Assembly: GCA_035502855.1 (NCBI GenBank)
Contig: DATJTX010000035.1
Coordinates: 1 to 43,233 of the forward strand
Direction: 5' to 3'
DNA: 43,233 nt
Source: Candidatus Baltobacteraceae bacterium
Lineage (GTDB): Bacteria > Vulcanimicrobiota > Vulcanimicrobiia > Vulcanimicrobiales > Vulcanimicrobiaceae
The translations under genes were made by a program, and so were the position numbers. This document shows positions 23,617 through 32,157 of the stretch, in pieces (position 1 is the stretch's first letter; the number at the start of each line of letters is the position of its first letter). The notes beneath the pieces were generated by a model. That model searched no databases. It was not told where the DNA came from and saw only the letters and a program-made list of their open reading frames with translations.

Positions 23617-25079
23617 CTGCACAAACCCTCGCCCGCCGGGGCACGGTTCGGTTTGCAGAACTACTGGAATTCGCGATCGAGCATGCTAACGACGGCATCG
23701 CGATCATGAAATTCACCGGTGATCCCGGCGTTCCGATTCGCATCGTCTACGCGAATAAGACGATCGAGCAGTTTAGCGGCTTTACCCGCGAAGAGCTGCT
23801 CGACCCCTCGAACCCCTTCCTTCGGGCGCAGCCGCAGAACCGGGCGCGCTACGATGAGCTGCTCCGCGAGATCCGAGCGGGGAATCCCGTCCGGTTCGAG
23901 ATCGAGCTCGGCGGTAAGGACCGCGCGACGTGGACGGAGATTCGCTGGTCGCCGCTCCGATATAGCAAGGGCGTCGTCACGCACTACGTGGCGGTGCTGC
24001 GTGACATCAGCAAAGGGCGCGGGCATGGGGAACAGCTCGCGCTTTTTCAATCGATCCTCTCGGAAACGTCGGACTTCATCCTGACCGCGGACGGAACCCG
24101 GCCTTCGGAGGGAGGTCCGAGAATCACGTTTGCCAACCCGGCTTTTGCCGCGCTCGCGGGGCTCGAGCCCGAGCGCGTAGTCGGTCGATCGCTGGTAGAC
24201 TTCTTCAGCCCCCACAACCCCGAAAACGTTCTGCCGAACATCATCGCACGGCTGGAGCATCGTGAGGGGATCTCGCATGAGTTGAGAGTGCGTCATTTCG
24301 AAACCGATCGGGATATCTGGATCGAGCTTTCCGGGCATCACGTTCGCAATGAAGGCGGACGTTCGAGCTCATGGTTCTTCGTCGGGAAAGACATCAGCGT
24401 GCGCAAGCACGGTCATATGCAAACGGCGCAGCTCATAACCGCGCTGGATTTAGCCGAGGAACCGATCGTCATTTACGACGTGGTACGGCCGTTGGAGTTG
24501 GAGATGCAGCATATGAACGAACGCGCGGCGGATTACGAACGGCCGCTGCTCGAACAGATGCTGCTTGATCCCCGGCAGCGCGAGCGGATCGAAAGCGCGT
24601 GGCCGGCGCTCGAGGACGGGAAGAGCGTGAACCGGCTGGTCTACGTGGGTGAGAGCGACGTGCGCCGCTGGGTCACGCTGGAGATTCGACCGATGCGCTC
24701 GGGGAGAGGCCCGGTTGGTTCGATCATTGCGATCGAGCACGGTCTTCAAATCAACGCGCGAGACGGACTGCCGGACAGCGTCAGCGTGGCGCTCCTACTC
24801 GGTCGTGAAATCTTGCGTTACACCGAGCGATCCGCGCGGCGCGATGCATTTCTCGAAGTGTTGCGCAACGAGTGGGGCGCCAAGGGATCATTCAGCCCGA
24901 CTGCCGGCGAGGTGGACGTCGTTTTGCGGGTAAAGGACCGTAACGGCTATGCGGTCATGCCGCCCGGAGTGATCTTCGAGCGGCGAGGCGCGGTGAACTT
25001 CGGATGGTCGGACGTCATGTCACCGCGTCAGCTCACGTCGCTGCGAATCTTCTTGGAGACGTTAGCGCGCTCGGAATAA
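23613..25079 (+). CDS. PAS-domain protein without recognised output domain
   Basis: A 488-residue soluble protein. The first PAS (about residues 10-130) contains [20 protein letters not shown] and ends [12 protein letters not shown]. The second PAS (about 145-275) contains [28 protein letters not shown] and ends [13 protein letters not shown] third, more divergent PAS-like region (about 285-385) follows. The last 90 residues match no kinase, cyclase or phosphodiesterase motif. The start overlaps the hybrid kinase stop, so it probably works as a sensor partner of that kinase. The 3' end overlaps the convergent MFS gene by 52 bp. Confidence 0.85.
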   Translation: MTAQTLARRGTVRFAELLEFAIEHANDGIAIMKFTGDPGVPIRIVYANKTIEQFSGFTREELLDPSNPFLRAQPQNRARYDELLREIRAGNPVRFEIELGGKDRATWTEIRWSPLRYSKGVVTHYVAVLRDISKGRGHGEQLALFQSILSETSDFILTADGTRPSEGGPRITFANPAFAALAGLEPERVVGRSLVDFFSPHNPENVLPNIIARLEHREGISHELRVRHFETDRDIWIELSGHHVRNEGGRSSSWFFVGKDISVRKHGHMQTAQLITALDLAEEPIVIYDVVRPLELEMQHMNERAADYERPLLEQMLLDPRQRERIESAWPALEDGKSVNRLVYVGESDVRRWVTLEIRPMRSGRGPVGSIIAIEHGLQINARDGLPDSVSVALLLGREILRYTERSARRDAFLEVLRNEWGAKGSFSPTAGEVDVVLRVKDRNGYAVMPPGVIFERRGAVNFGWSDVMSPRQLTSLRIFLETLARSE

Positions 25080-26242
25080 TGTGGGTCACGGATGGTGGCC
25101 AGGGTGACGATGGTGGCGCCGGCGGCGACCGCGGCTGCGGCGAGCAGGGCGGGATCGTAGGAGTGCAAGCGTAGCGCGAGCTGCGTTGCGACCAGCGGCC
25201 CGACGATTTGACCGACGCTGTACAACGCGGTCAATCGGCTGACCGCGGCGCTCGTCTGAGCCGGAAAGATATCACGTCCGAGACCCGTCGCGAACAGCGT
25301 GATCGCGATGAACGTGCCGCCGAGCGCGATAGCCGCAAGGATGACCGCGAACGGGCTGCGCGAGAAGACCGGCGCCGCAATTCCGGCGGCCTGGATGCCG
25401 AAGGCCAACGCGAGCGCGCGTGCCTTACCCCACCGTTCTGCTGCGTGGATCCAGGGGAAGGTTGCGAAGGCGGCAGCTAAACCGACGAAAACCCATGCGA
25501 GCGCGGCGTAATGCGCAAGCGCGGGGATTCGAACGATGACGGCGACGAGAAACGTGGCCGGAATGATGTACGCGAACGCCTCAGCCGTATACACCGCCAA
25601 CAACCACGTGAAGATCGTGCGATGCCGTGGAAGAGCCGCATCGGCGCCGGCTTCGACGATGCTCGTTGCCGGTGCGTCGTCGGTGAACCAGGAAGCCGTC
25701 ATCAGCACGATCGCCGAAATGGCTGCCATGCCGATCCAGGCGGTGCGCGACCCGCCATGGGCGATCAGCGCGGGCACGGCGACGCCCGAGAACGCGATCC
25801 CCAATCCGATTCCGCAGAAGAAGAGCGGCGGCCACGACGGCGCGCGCGCCCGCGCGGCGCGCTCGAGCACGATGCTCGACGCGAAGACGAACACGAAACC
25901 GCTGCCCACTCCGGTCAGAAAGCGCAGTGAGAGCCATAACGGCGCGGGCCCGGCCATCAGCGCGGTCGTGATCACGATTCCCGCCAGGCTCCAGCGCACG
26001 ATCGCTAGGCGTTTGCGATGGGTGATGGGGTGCATCGCCAGCGATGCGCCCACGAGATACCCGAACAGATTTGCCGACGCGAGGGCGCCGGCCATGGCGA
26101 CGGAGAGGCCGGCGTCACGCTCCATGACCGGCAATAACGGCGTGTAGGCGAACCGGCCGACGCCCATCGCTACCGCGAGAATGATCGCACCGCTCGTAAC
26201 GAAGCGCGCGCTCGTGCAGCGAACGTTGGCGCCAACCGGCAT
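25028..26242 (-). CDS. MFS transporter (YbfB/YjiJ-like)
   Basis: A 404-residue, 12-helix major facilitator. The start is ATG 26242 (MPVGANVRCTSARFVTSG); earlier in-frame ATGs fall in repeat and aquaporin sequence. The first helix reads GAIILAVAMGVGRFAYTPLLPVM, typical of the YbfB/YjiJ family, whose substrates are mostly unknown. The loop after helix 2 has the shortened basic motif HPITHRKRLAI. The gene is divergent from the MIP channel, and its last codons ([15 protein letters not shown]) lie inside the 3' end of the PAS gene on the other strand. Confidence 0.9.
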   Translation of the reverse strand: MPVGANVRCTSARFVTSGAIILAVAMGVGRFAYTPLLPVMERDAGLSVAMAGALASANLFGYLVGASLAMHPITHRKRLAIVRWSLAGIVITTALMAGPAPLWLSLRFLTGVGSGFVFVFASSIVLERAARARAPSWPPLFFCGIGLGIAFSGVAVPALIAHGGSRTAWIGMAAISAIVLMTASWFTDDAPATSIVEAGADAALPRHRTIFTWLLAVYTAEAFAYIIPATFLVAVIVRIPALAHYAALAWVFVGLAAAFATFPWIHAAERWGKARALALAFGIQAAGIAAPVFSRSPFAVILAAIALGGTFIAITLFATGLGRDIFPAQTSAAVSRLTALYSVGQIVGPLVATQLALRLHSYDPALLAAAAVAAGATIVTLATIRDPHYSERANVSKKIRSDVS

Positions 26243-26267
26243 ACCGACGTCTTTCGATGTGCGCCCT

Positions 26268-26290
26268 CTTTGCACCTCAGGATGACAAAG
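26268..26290. repeat. Repeat remnant upstream of the MIP channel gene
   Basis: CTTTGCACCTCAGGATGACAAAG matches the terminal part of the dispersed repeat family (CTCAGGATGACA). It occupies most of the space between the divergent MFS and channel genes. Confidence 0.5.
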
Positions 26291-26351
26291 GCGGCAGGCT
26301 GCTTTCCCGTCGCGCGTTTTGGTCGTGGTTGCCCGGGGTATCGCAGCCATT

Positions 26352-27011
26352 GTGCAATGGCGTAAGTGGGCCGCCGAGTTGCTCGGAACGCTCCTGCTCG
26401 TATTTGTCGAAGCGGGCGCCAACACGGTCGACGGAATGACGCACGGCCAAATCGGCCACGTCGCGCGGTACTTTGCCGACGGACTGATGGTCACGGCGCT
26501 GATCTTCGCGCTGCAGGGCGTTTCCGGAGCGCACATCAATCCCGGCGTAACGCTGGCGTTTCTCCTGCGCGGCGAATCAACGTGGCTCAACGCGATTGCC
26601 TATTGGATCGCGCAATTCACCGGCGCCGCCGTTGCCGGACTGTTGCTTCTCGCGCTTTTCGGAAGCAACGTGCGCTTCGGCATCACGCAACCCGGGCCGG
26701 GCATTTCGTGGCTGGTGGCGTTGGTGATGGAGACCCTCCTGACGTTCATCTTGATCTTCGTGATCTTGAGCACGGTCGAAGAGCCGGCGACGGTTGGGAA
26801 GAACGCAGCGATTGCAATCGGCTTCACCGTCGCGTTGTGCGGGCTCTTCTCGAGCCCGGTGAGCGGGGCGTCGATGAATTCGGCGCGCTCCTTCGGGCCG
26901 GCACTGGCGAGCGGAGAGTGGAGCGGCCTGTGGATCTACTTCGCCGGTCCGATCCTAGGAGCGGTCGACCGGCGCGGCCGCGGTCATCCACCGCGGCGGT
27001 GGGTAGGATGA
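26352..27011 (+). CDS. MIP-family (aquaporin-like) channel, probable 3' frameshift
   Basis: About 219 residues, six membrane helices. The start is GTG 26352 (QWRKWAAELLGT); an in-frame GTG at 26325 and TTG at 26319 are alternatives. The first pore box is SGAHINPGVT (NPG for NPA) and the second SGASMNSARSFGPAL (NSA for NPA). The open frame ends oddly after YFAGPILGA with VDRRGRGHPPRRWVG. Skipping the G at 26967 continues instead as VTGAAAVIHRGGG to a TAG at 27004, a normal MIP sixth helix. This indicates a one-base insertion or a sequence error. Substrate (water, small neutral solutes or other) cannot be assigned. Confidence 0.85.
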   Translation: MQWRKWAAELLGTLLLVFVEAGANTVDGMTHGQIGHVARYFADGLMVTALIFALQGVSGAHINPGVTLAFLLRGESTWLNAIAYWIAQFTGAAVAGLLLLALFGSNVRFGITQPGPGISWLVALVMETLLTFILIFVILSTVEEPATVGKNAAIAIGFTVALCGLFSSPVSGASMNSARSFGPALASGEWSGLWIYFAGPILGAVDRRGRGHPPRRWVG

Positions 27012-27015
27012 GAGG

Positions 27016-27312
27016 ATGGATGACGACACATTTACCGTGCTCGACACGCAGGGCGACGTGCAGACCGCCGTCATGCGCTTGCGGCGCGCGGAAGCGAGCG
27101 GCCCCCTCGGTAACGAGCACGCGTCGAGCTCGCAGGTAATCGTAGTGATCCGGGGCACGATCGAGGCCGAGATCGGCGATCAAAAATTCCGCATGGGCGA
27201 GGGCGATTCGGCGATCGTGCCCAGGGGCGTCGCGCACCGTTTCGTCGGCGTTTCCAACGAGGCGGTGACGCTCAACGTGTACTCGCCCCCGGCCTACGGG
27301 CGACGAAGGTGA
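27016..27312 (+). CDS. Small single-domain cupin protein
   Basis: 98 residues with the cupin double-stranded beta-helix pattern: VIVVIRGTIEAEIGDQKFRMGEGDSAIVPRGVAHRF. The first metal motif keeps few ligands (G-N-E-H at about 33-36, then S-S-Q); the second keeps PRGVAHRF with one His. It has a ribosome-binding site (GAGAGG) next to the ATG and follows the channel gene by 4 nt. Its function is unknown; such proteins bind small molecules or isomerise sugars. Its stop overlaps the next gene. Confidence 0.85.
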   Translation: MDDDTFTVLDTQGDVQTAVMRLRRAEASGPLGNEHASSSQVIVVIRGTIEAEIGDQKFRMGEGDSAIVPRGVAHRFVGVSNEAVTLNVYSPPAYGRRR

Positions 27313-27701
27313 TAACCGGGCCCGCACCGAGCTGCCTGGTTAGCACGATCGCGAATCATCCGCCGGGGATGCGTGATCATTGCTCTGCATGCATGAAGAA
27401 GTTCGAGCGAGGATTTCCGGCGGGGACGCGGATCTACGCCTACGATGAGTATGTGGTTATCAACGGCCGCGCGACGCAACATTTCTCTCGACTCGCAAAA
27501 TTCTCATGCGTTCGCGCCGTACTGCACGTTGCCGACCCGGCCACCGGCGTCGCTCAGAGCTTCCCGCTGAGCGCCAAGATCGTATTGTGGAAAAACGCGA
27601 GGGAGGTCGCGGTGCAACCCGGCAAAGCGATGCCGGCGACGTTAGCGCGCGATCTTCGTCTTCACCTCGCTCATCTTGAGACGGTAGTCAACAAAACGTA
27701 A
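27309..27701 (+). CDS. Hypothetical protein
   Basis: 130 residues from the GTG that overlaps the cupin stop; ATG 27369 (MRDHCSACMKKFERGFPAG) would give 110. A CSAC pair near the start, followed by KKFERGFPAGTRIYAYDEYVVING, might bind zinc, but no second pair is present, so this is only a possibility. The rest mixes strands and helices without recognised motifs. It is placed last in the run channel-cupin-hypothetical and is probably cotranscribed. I do not recognise a family. Confidence 0.55.
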   Translation: MITGPAPSCLVSTIANHPPGMRDHCSACMKKFERGFPAGTRIYAYDEYVVINGRATQHFSRLAKFSCVRAVLHVADPATGVAQSFPLSAKIVLWKNAREVAVQPGKAMPATLARDLRLHLAHLETVVNKT

Positions 27702-27728
27702 GACGACGAAAGCAAACCGTTACGACGG

Positions 27729-27754
27729 TCCTTCGACTGCGCTCACGATGACAC
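27729..27754. repeat. Repeat remnant (CTTCGACTGCGCTCACGATGACA)
   Basis: GGTCCTTCGACTGCGCTCACGATGACACG is a short copy of the dispersed repeat. It contains an ATG (27748) that opens the frame of the next gene upstream of its true start. Confidence 0.6.
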
Positions 27755-27813
27755 GGAACGACCGTCTCAAAACGACCGGAATCGTGCGCCGGCGGCTCGA
27801 AAAGGACGGCCAT

Positions 27814-29649
27814 ATGAGGAACACCCGTTGGAAGTGGTTCCTGCTCGTTCTTTGCGGGCTGAGCTTGGTGGTGGTCGCCGCATATACGGCCGATGAGTTC
27901 GGCGTCGGCGGCCGGCCGTGGTACGGCTGGTGGGACAGCAACGTCGCGATGACCGCTCGCCCGTACGTCGTCTCGATCACCGGCACCGTTCCGGGCGGCG
28001 CCACGTTCCGCGCGGGTCTACGCAACGGCGATCTCGTCGATCTGCGCGAGCAACCGTTGAACGTTCGGGTCGCGCTCGTATCACAGTTGATGGCAACGCG
28101 CCCGACGAGAGTCATCGCGCACCGCGACGCGCAGCGCATCGTCGCGGACGTCACCGGCAGCACGATGTTCGAGGGCGACGTCGTTCCCAAGGTGCTCGCA
28201 AGGCTCACGCCGATCGTTTCGATGCTCTGGTTCATCGGTTGCGCCCTGGCGATTACGCTGCGGCGCTGGTCGGTGCGCGAAGGGCGCATCCTCGTCATCG
28301 TCCTTCTTTGGCCGGTCGCCTTTCAGTTGCAAGGCGGCAACATGGTTGTTCCCAGCGCCGCTCTAGCGGCATGTATCGACGTGTTCGCGGTGGCCGTCGA
28401 GGTGGTGGCGTTGCTGCTCCTGATGCAACTGGCGTCCGGCTTCGGAGTCCGGTACCCCTGGCGCGCACCGCTGGAATGGGCCGCACGATTCCTCGTCGTG
28501 CTCGAAGGAGCGCGCAACCTCATCGGTTTGCTGGGCGTGTCGACCCTTTGGTTCGATCCGCTACCCTATCTCGCGCCGGAGGTGTTGGCGCACGGTGCGT
28601 ACGCAACGGCCTGGACCGCCGTATTGGGTATCGCGTGCATCGCGGTCGCAGTCGTCGCGGGCGCCGCGGTCATCGCCTCGCCCACCACCGAACGCCCGCG
28701 AGTCGCGTGGCTGACGCTGCCGCTGAGCTGCGCGATCGCGGTGGTCGGCATCGCCCGCAGCCTCTTGGCGCTCGCGCCGTCGTGGCTGCTCTTCACCGGG
28801 TTGGTGGGATTCTACAACTTGGTTTGGCTGCTCGCAGCGCTCGTTACGACGTACGCGCTGCTCAAGCGGCGCGTGCTCGACTTCGAGTTCGTGCTCAGCA
28901 GAACGATCGTCGTTGGAACGCTCTCGCTGATCGTCGTCGCTGCCTTCGCGCTGCTGGAGTGGCTGCTCAGCAGCGTGCTCGTCGGCGTCGGCCACCTGAC
29001 CGGATTGATCGCCAACGCCGCTCTCGCGCTGGTCCTCGGCGTCTCGCTGAACTACCTGCACAAATCGATCGACGGGATCATCGAGGGTCTGCTCTTTCGT
29101 AAACGTCGCGACGACGAGCGCGCGCTGCGCGAGTTCGCAAAGGAAGCGACGTTCGTTACCGACGTCGGCGCGTTACTCGATCAGACGATCTTGCGCATCA
29201 AGCATCACACCGATGCCACGAGTGCCTCGGTTCTTCTCGACGACGAGGGATCGTTCACGCCGGTACGCAGCTTCGGCGAAAGCGTTCCGGAGGGGGTCAG
29301 CGAAAACGACGGCGCGATTCTCGCGCTGAAGTCGCGGCACGAACCGCTCGATCCGCATCACTGTGAGACGGCGCTCACGGGCGCTCTGGCCGTGCCGATG
29401 CTCGCGCACGGCAGGCTCCTCGGCTTGTTGCTCCTGGGCGAACGTTACCGGGGCGAAGCTTACACACCGGACGAAGTCGAGGCGCTCGCGCAGCTCGCAC
29501 AGGGCGTCGGTTCGGCGCTCGACGTCCTGTTCGTACACGAACACATGCGGGGTGCAACACTCTCCGATGAAATCAGCGCGTTGAGGGAAGCGATCGTCGG
29601 GCTTCCCGACGCTATCGCATTGCGCCTCGCTCGCGAACGAATACCCTGA
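27814..29649 (+). CDS. Membrane sensor protein: PDZ-like, multi-helix, GAF
   Basis: 611 residues from ATG 27814, which has AAGGA 8 nt upstream; the in-frame ATG at 27748 lies in repeat DNA and adds an unlikely charged tail. After a first membrane helix comes an extracytoplasmic PDZ-like stretch (TVPGGATFRAGLRNGDLVDLREQPLNV), then about eight helices, then a basic cytoplasmic stretch (LLFRKRRDDERALREFAKEATFV) and a GAF domain (about residues 455-590; SVLLDDEGSFTPVRSFG, LAVPMLAHGRLLGLLLLGER). A histidine kinase or GGDEF domain expected after GAF is absent. It may signal through a separate protein. Confidence 0.85.
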   Translation: MRNTRWKWFLLVLCGLSLVVVAAYTADEFGVGGRPWYGWWDSNVAMTARPYVVSITGTVPGGATFRAGLRNGDLVDLREQPLNVRVALVSQLMATRPTRVIAHRDAQRIVADVTGSTMFEGDVVPKVLARLTPIVSMLWFIGCALAITLRRWSVREGRILVIVLLWPVAFQLQGGNMVVPSAALAACIDVFAVAVEVVALLLLMQLASGFGVRYPWRAPLEWAARFLVVLEGARNLIGLLGVSTLWFDPLPYLAPEVLAHGAYATAWTAVLGIACIAVAVVAGAAVIASPTTERPRVAWLTLPLSCAIAVVGIARSLLALAPSWLLFTGLVGFYNLVWLLAALVTTYALLKRRVLDFEFVLSRTIVVGTLSLIVVAAFALLEWLLSSVLVGVGHLTGLIANAALALVLGVSLNYLHKSIDGIIEGLLFRKRRDDERALREFAKEATFVTDVGALLDQTILRIKHHTDATSASVLLDDEGSFTPVRSFGESVPEGVSENDGAILALKSRHEPLDPHHCETALTGALAVPMLAHGRLLGLLLLGERYRGEAYTPDEVEALAQLAQGVGSALDVLFVHEHMRGATLSDEISALREAIVGLPDAIALRLARERIP

Positions 29650-29709
29650 CCAATCGAGTGTTCCACGGCGGTGGCGTTTGGAGAACACGTGAGCGAGGTA
29701 TCAGCAAAT

Positions 29710-29961
29710 ATGGCTACACGCAAGAAATCGACGCGCAAGAAAACCAGCAGCCGCAAGAAAAAGTCGACCCGGAAATACGGCCCGAAGGCGCAGAAAAAGG
29801 TCAAGCGCAGCATGGAGGAGATGAAGGCGGGCAAATTGCGCTCGGGCCGATCGGGCAAGAAGGTCACCAGCCGCAAGCAGGCGATCGCAATCGGCTTGAG
29901 TGAGGCGAGGCGCGAAGGCGGCAAGGTGCCGGCGCGCAAGTCCGGCAAGAAATCCCGGTAG
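29710..29961 (+). CDS. Basic DUF6496-type (histone-like) protein
   Basis: 83 residues, about 40% Lys/Arg. A lysine-rich N terminus (ATRKKSTRKKTSSRKKKS) is followed by the conserved block MKAGKLRSGRSGKKVTSRKQ-AIAIGLSEARREGGKVP that typifies DUF6496. Such proteins are thought to bind nucleic acid because of their charge. ATG 29710 is preferred over the in-frame start at 29671 because GAGG lies 12 nt before it. It stands alone after the GAF sensor gene; 259 bp follow without a gene, with a likely promoter for the next one. Confidence 0.85.
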   Translation: MATRKKSTRKKTSSRKKKSTRKYGPKAQKKVKRSMEEMKAGKLRSGRSGKKVTSRKQAIAIGLSEARREGGKVPARKSGKKSR

Positions 29962-30220
29962 TCCGAAAACTAGCCGCTGGTATCGCTTGAGGGACCGCGC
30001 GATCGCCTTCGGGTCATTTTGAGAAAATATTGATGGTTCGAGATCGAGCGCATTGCTGTGCTCGGTCACGCTTTGGGACCATTTCCTCGTAGCCATGGTA
30101 TACGCTCTCATACCCAAAGCTTTACGCGAGCATGGGAATTTCTGACCATTATCGGAGGAGCATCCAAGAATCGCTCGGTAAAGTACCCGGTGCTATGGAG
30201 CCGTCATCTCCGGGTGGTAC

Positions 30221-31294
30221 ATGGTCGTTCTGACCGTTGATGATTCCGACATCAACCTCGCCGTCTACCGCAGCGTGCTCGCGCGCATCGACGGGGTGGA
30301 GATCGCCGGGTTTACCTCCCCGCTCGAAGCGCTCGACTGGACCAAGGAACACCCGGTCGACGTGGCCGTGGTCGACTACCATATGCCACAACTCGACGGC
30401 GTCGGCTTCATCGTTCGCTTACGAGAGATGCCCAGCGCGGAGCATACGCTCGCCGTCATGGTCACCAGCGACGCCGAGCCGGAAGTGCGCCGTGCCGCGC
30501 TGCTCGCGGGCGCGAATGATTTTCTGACCAAGCCGATCGATCAATTCGAGTTTACGGCGCGGATGCGCAACATGCTCGAAGTCGCCTCGAGCCGGCGTAA
30601 GCTCGCCGACCGCGCCGAATGGCTGCACACCGAGGTCGAACGCGCGACCGCCGTCATTCTCGACCGCGAGATCGAGACGATCGCGCGTCTGACGCGCACG
30701 GCGGAATTTCGCGACGACGTGACCGGCATGCACGTGGTTCGCGTCGGGCATATGTGCGCGGCGCTGGCACGCACGATCGGACTTCGAGACGAGGATTGCC
30801 GGCAGCTCTTGCTGGCGGCGCCGATGCACGACATCGGCAAGGTCTCCACGCCGGATGCGATTCTGCTCAAGCCGGCGCGGCTGGATGCGGATGAGATGGA
30901 GATCATGAAGCATCATACGACCGCCGGTTACGAGATCCTCAAGAACAGCAAATCGCCGATGCTGCAAACCGCCGCCGAAATCGCGCTTACCCACCACGAA
31001 CGCTACGACGGCGGGGGATATCCGCGCGGTTTGCGCGGTAGCGAGATCCCGCTCAGCGGCCGGCTGTGCAGCGTGGTCGACGTGTTCGACGCGCTCACTT
31101 CGGTGCGGCCGTACAAAGACGCGTGGCCGATCGAGGACGCGCTGGCCAATATTCGGGAGGGCGGGGGCAGCCAGTTCGATCCCGAGCTGGTGCAGATATT
31201 CGACCAAAGCCTCGACGACGTTTTGGCGATCAAACGGCGGTTTTCGGACGATAAGACGGGCGATTCGGCGTATCACGAATGGTGGCGCATGTAG
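30221..31294 (+). CDS. Response regulator with HD-GYP phosphodiesterase domain
   Basis: 357 residues. The receiver (1-120) has the phospho-acceptor Asp52 in VVDYHMPQLDG and Lys in FLTKPID. A coiled linker leads to HD-GYP (about 150-345): TAEFRDDVTGMHVVRVG, the HD pair His203-Asp204 in MHDIGK, HH at TTAGYEIL, and HHERYDGGGYPRGL containing the GYP motif. The family degrades cyclic di-GMP (RpfG-like). No partner kinase is adjacent; the hybrid kinase 7 kb upstream is one candidate. The start codon follows a weak GGGTGG site. Confidence 0.95.
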   Translation: MVVLTVDDSDINLAVYRSVLARIDGVEIAGFTSPLEALDWTKEHPVDVAVVDYHMPQLDGVGFIVRLREMPSAEHTLAVMVTSDAEPEVRRAALLAGANDFLTKPIDQFEFTARMRNMLEVASSRRKLADRAEWLHTEVERATAVILDREIETIARLTRTAEFRDDVTGMHVVRVGHMCAALARTIGLRDEDCRQLLLAAPMHDIGKVSTPDAILLKPARLDADEMEIMKHHTTAGYEILKNSKSPMLQTAAEIALTHHERYDGGGYPRGLRGSEIPLSGRLCSVVDVFDALTSVRPYKDAWPIEDALANIREGGGSQFDPELVQIFDQSLDDVLAIKRRFSDDKTGDSAYHEWWRM

Positions 31295-31348
31295 CGTCTT
31301 CCCGGGACCTTCGCAGCCCCTTCCCTCGCGCCCCGTACAATCAACCCC

Positions 31349-32116
31349 ATGGAACACCCGACGGCGGCTTTGGTGGCGCTGGATGACACATGGGATCTGC
31401 CTTCCAATCGTCTGCTGGAGTCACTTTCTTCCCGCGCCCGGGCCGAACTGCGCCCCTGCCTCGAACGCGTCGCCATGCATCGCGGGCAGGTGTTCAACCG
31501 CGTCAACACTCCGATCAAGCATCTCTATTTCATCGAGCGCGGCATGGTCTCGCAGGTCAAGATCATGCGCGACGGACGTACGGTGGAGATCGGCGCGGTC
31601 GGCATCGAGGGCGTCGCCGATCCGAGCGGTATCTTTCACATCGAGCACGCGATCCTCGAATCGATCGTGCAGATTCCCGGTACGGCGCTGCGCATCGAAC
31701 GCAGCCCGCTTCTTCAGAAGATGGCAACCAACGCGGAGATCGCGCGACTCATGCAGCGGTACGCTGCGGTGGCGCTCAATCACCTCATGCAAACCGCCGC
31801 CTGCAATTGCCTGCACGCGATCGAGCAGCGCTTCTGCCGGTGGCTGTTGATCGCTCACGACAACGCTCTCGGCGACAGCTTTCCTCTGACCCACGAGTTT
31901 CTGGCGATGATGCTGGGCGTCCAGCGGGCGAGCGTGTCGATTGCGGCGCGCGGATTGCAGCGCGCCGGGCTGATCGATTATGGGCGCGGCCGCGTTACGG
32001 TCGTCGACCGGCGGGCGCTCGAAAATGCCGCCTGTGAATGCTACGGCACGCTACGGGAGCAGTTCGACTCGCTCTACGAGCGTGTGGAATCGCACAGACG
32101 GCGAGGGACGCTCTAA
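31349..32116 (+). CDS. Crp/Fnr-family transcription regulator
   Basis: 255 residues: an N-terminal cyclic-nucleotide-binding fold (VAMHRGQVFNRVNTPIKHLYFIERGMVSQVKIMRDGRTVEIGAVGIEGV) without the Arg-Ser pair of the cAMP pocket or an Fe-S cysteine set, a dimer helix, and a C-terminal winged helix with FPLTHEFLAMMLGVQRASVSIAARGLQRAGLI. This sub-type ('ACNCLHAIEQRFCRWLL') is common in soil bacteria, and its ligand is unknown. It lies 41 bp before the cytochrome cluster in the same direction and is its most likely regulator. Confidence 0.93.
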   Translation: MEHPTAALVALDDTWDLPSNRLLESLSSRARAELRPCLERVAMHRGQVFNRVNTPIKHLYFIERGMVSQVKIMRDGRTVEIGAVGIEGVADPSGIFHIEHAILESIVQIPGTALRIERSPLLQKMATNAEIARLMQRYAAVALNHLMQTAACNCLHAIEQRFCRWLLIAHDNALGDSFPLTHEFLAMMLGVQRASVSIAARGLQRAGLIDYGRGRVTVVDRRALENAACECYGTLREQFDSLYERVESHRRRGTL

Positions 32117-32157
32117 CCGACCATTTAGGAAACGCCTGCGAATGGGGTGACCGTGTC

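Noticed and set aside
26243-26590. N-terminal extension of the MFS gene
   Set aside because: It reads antisense through the start of the MIP channel gene and repeat DNA; the protein begins naturally at ATG 26242.
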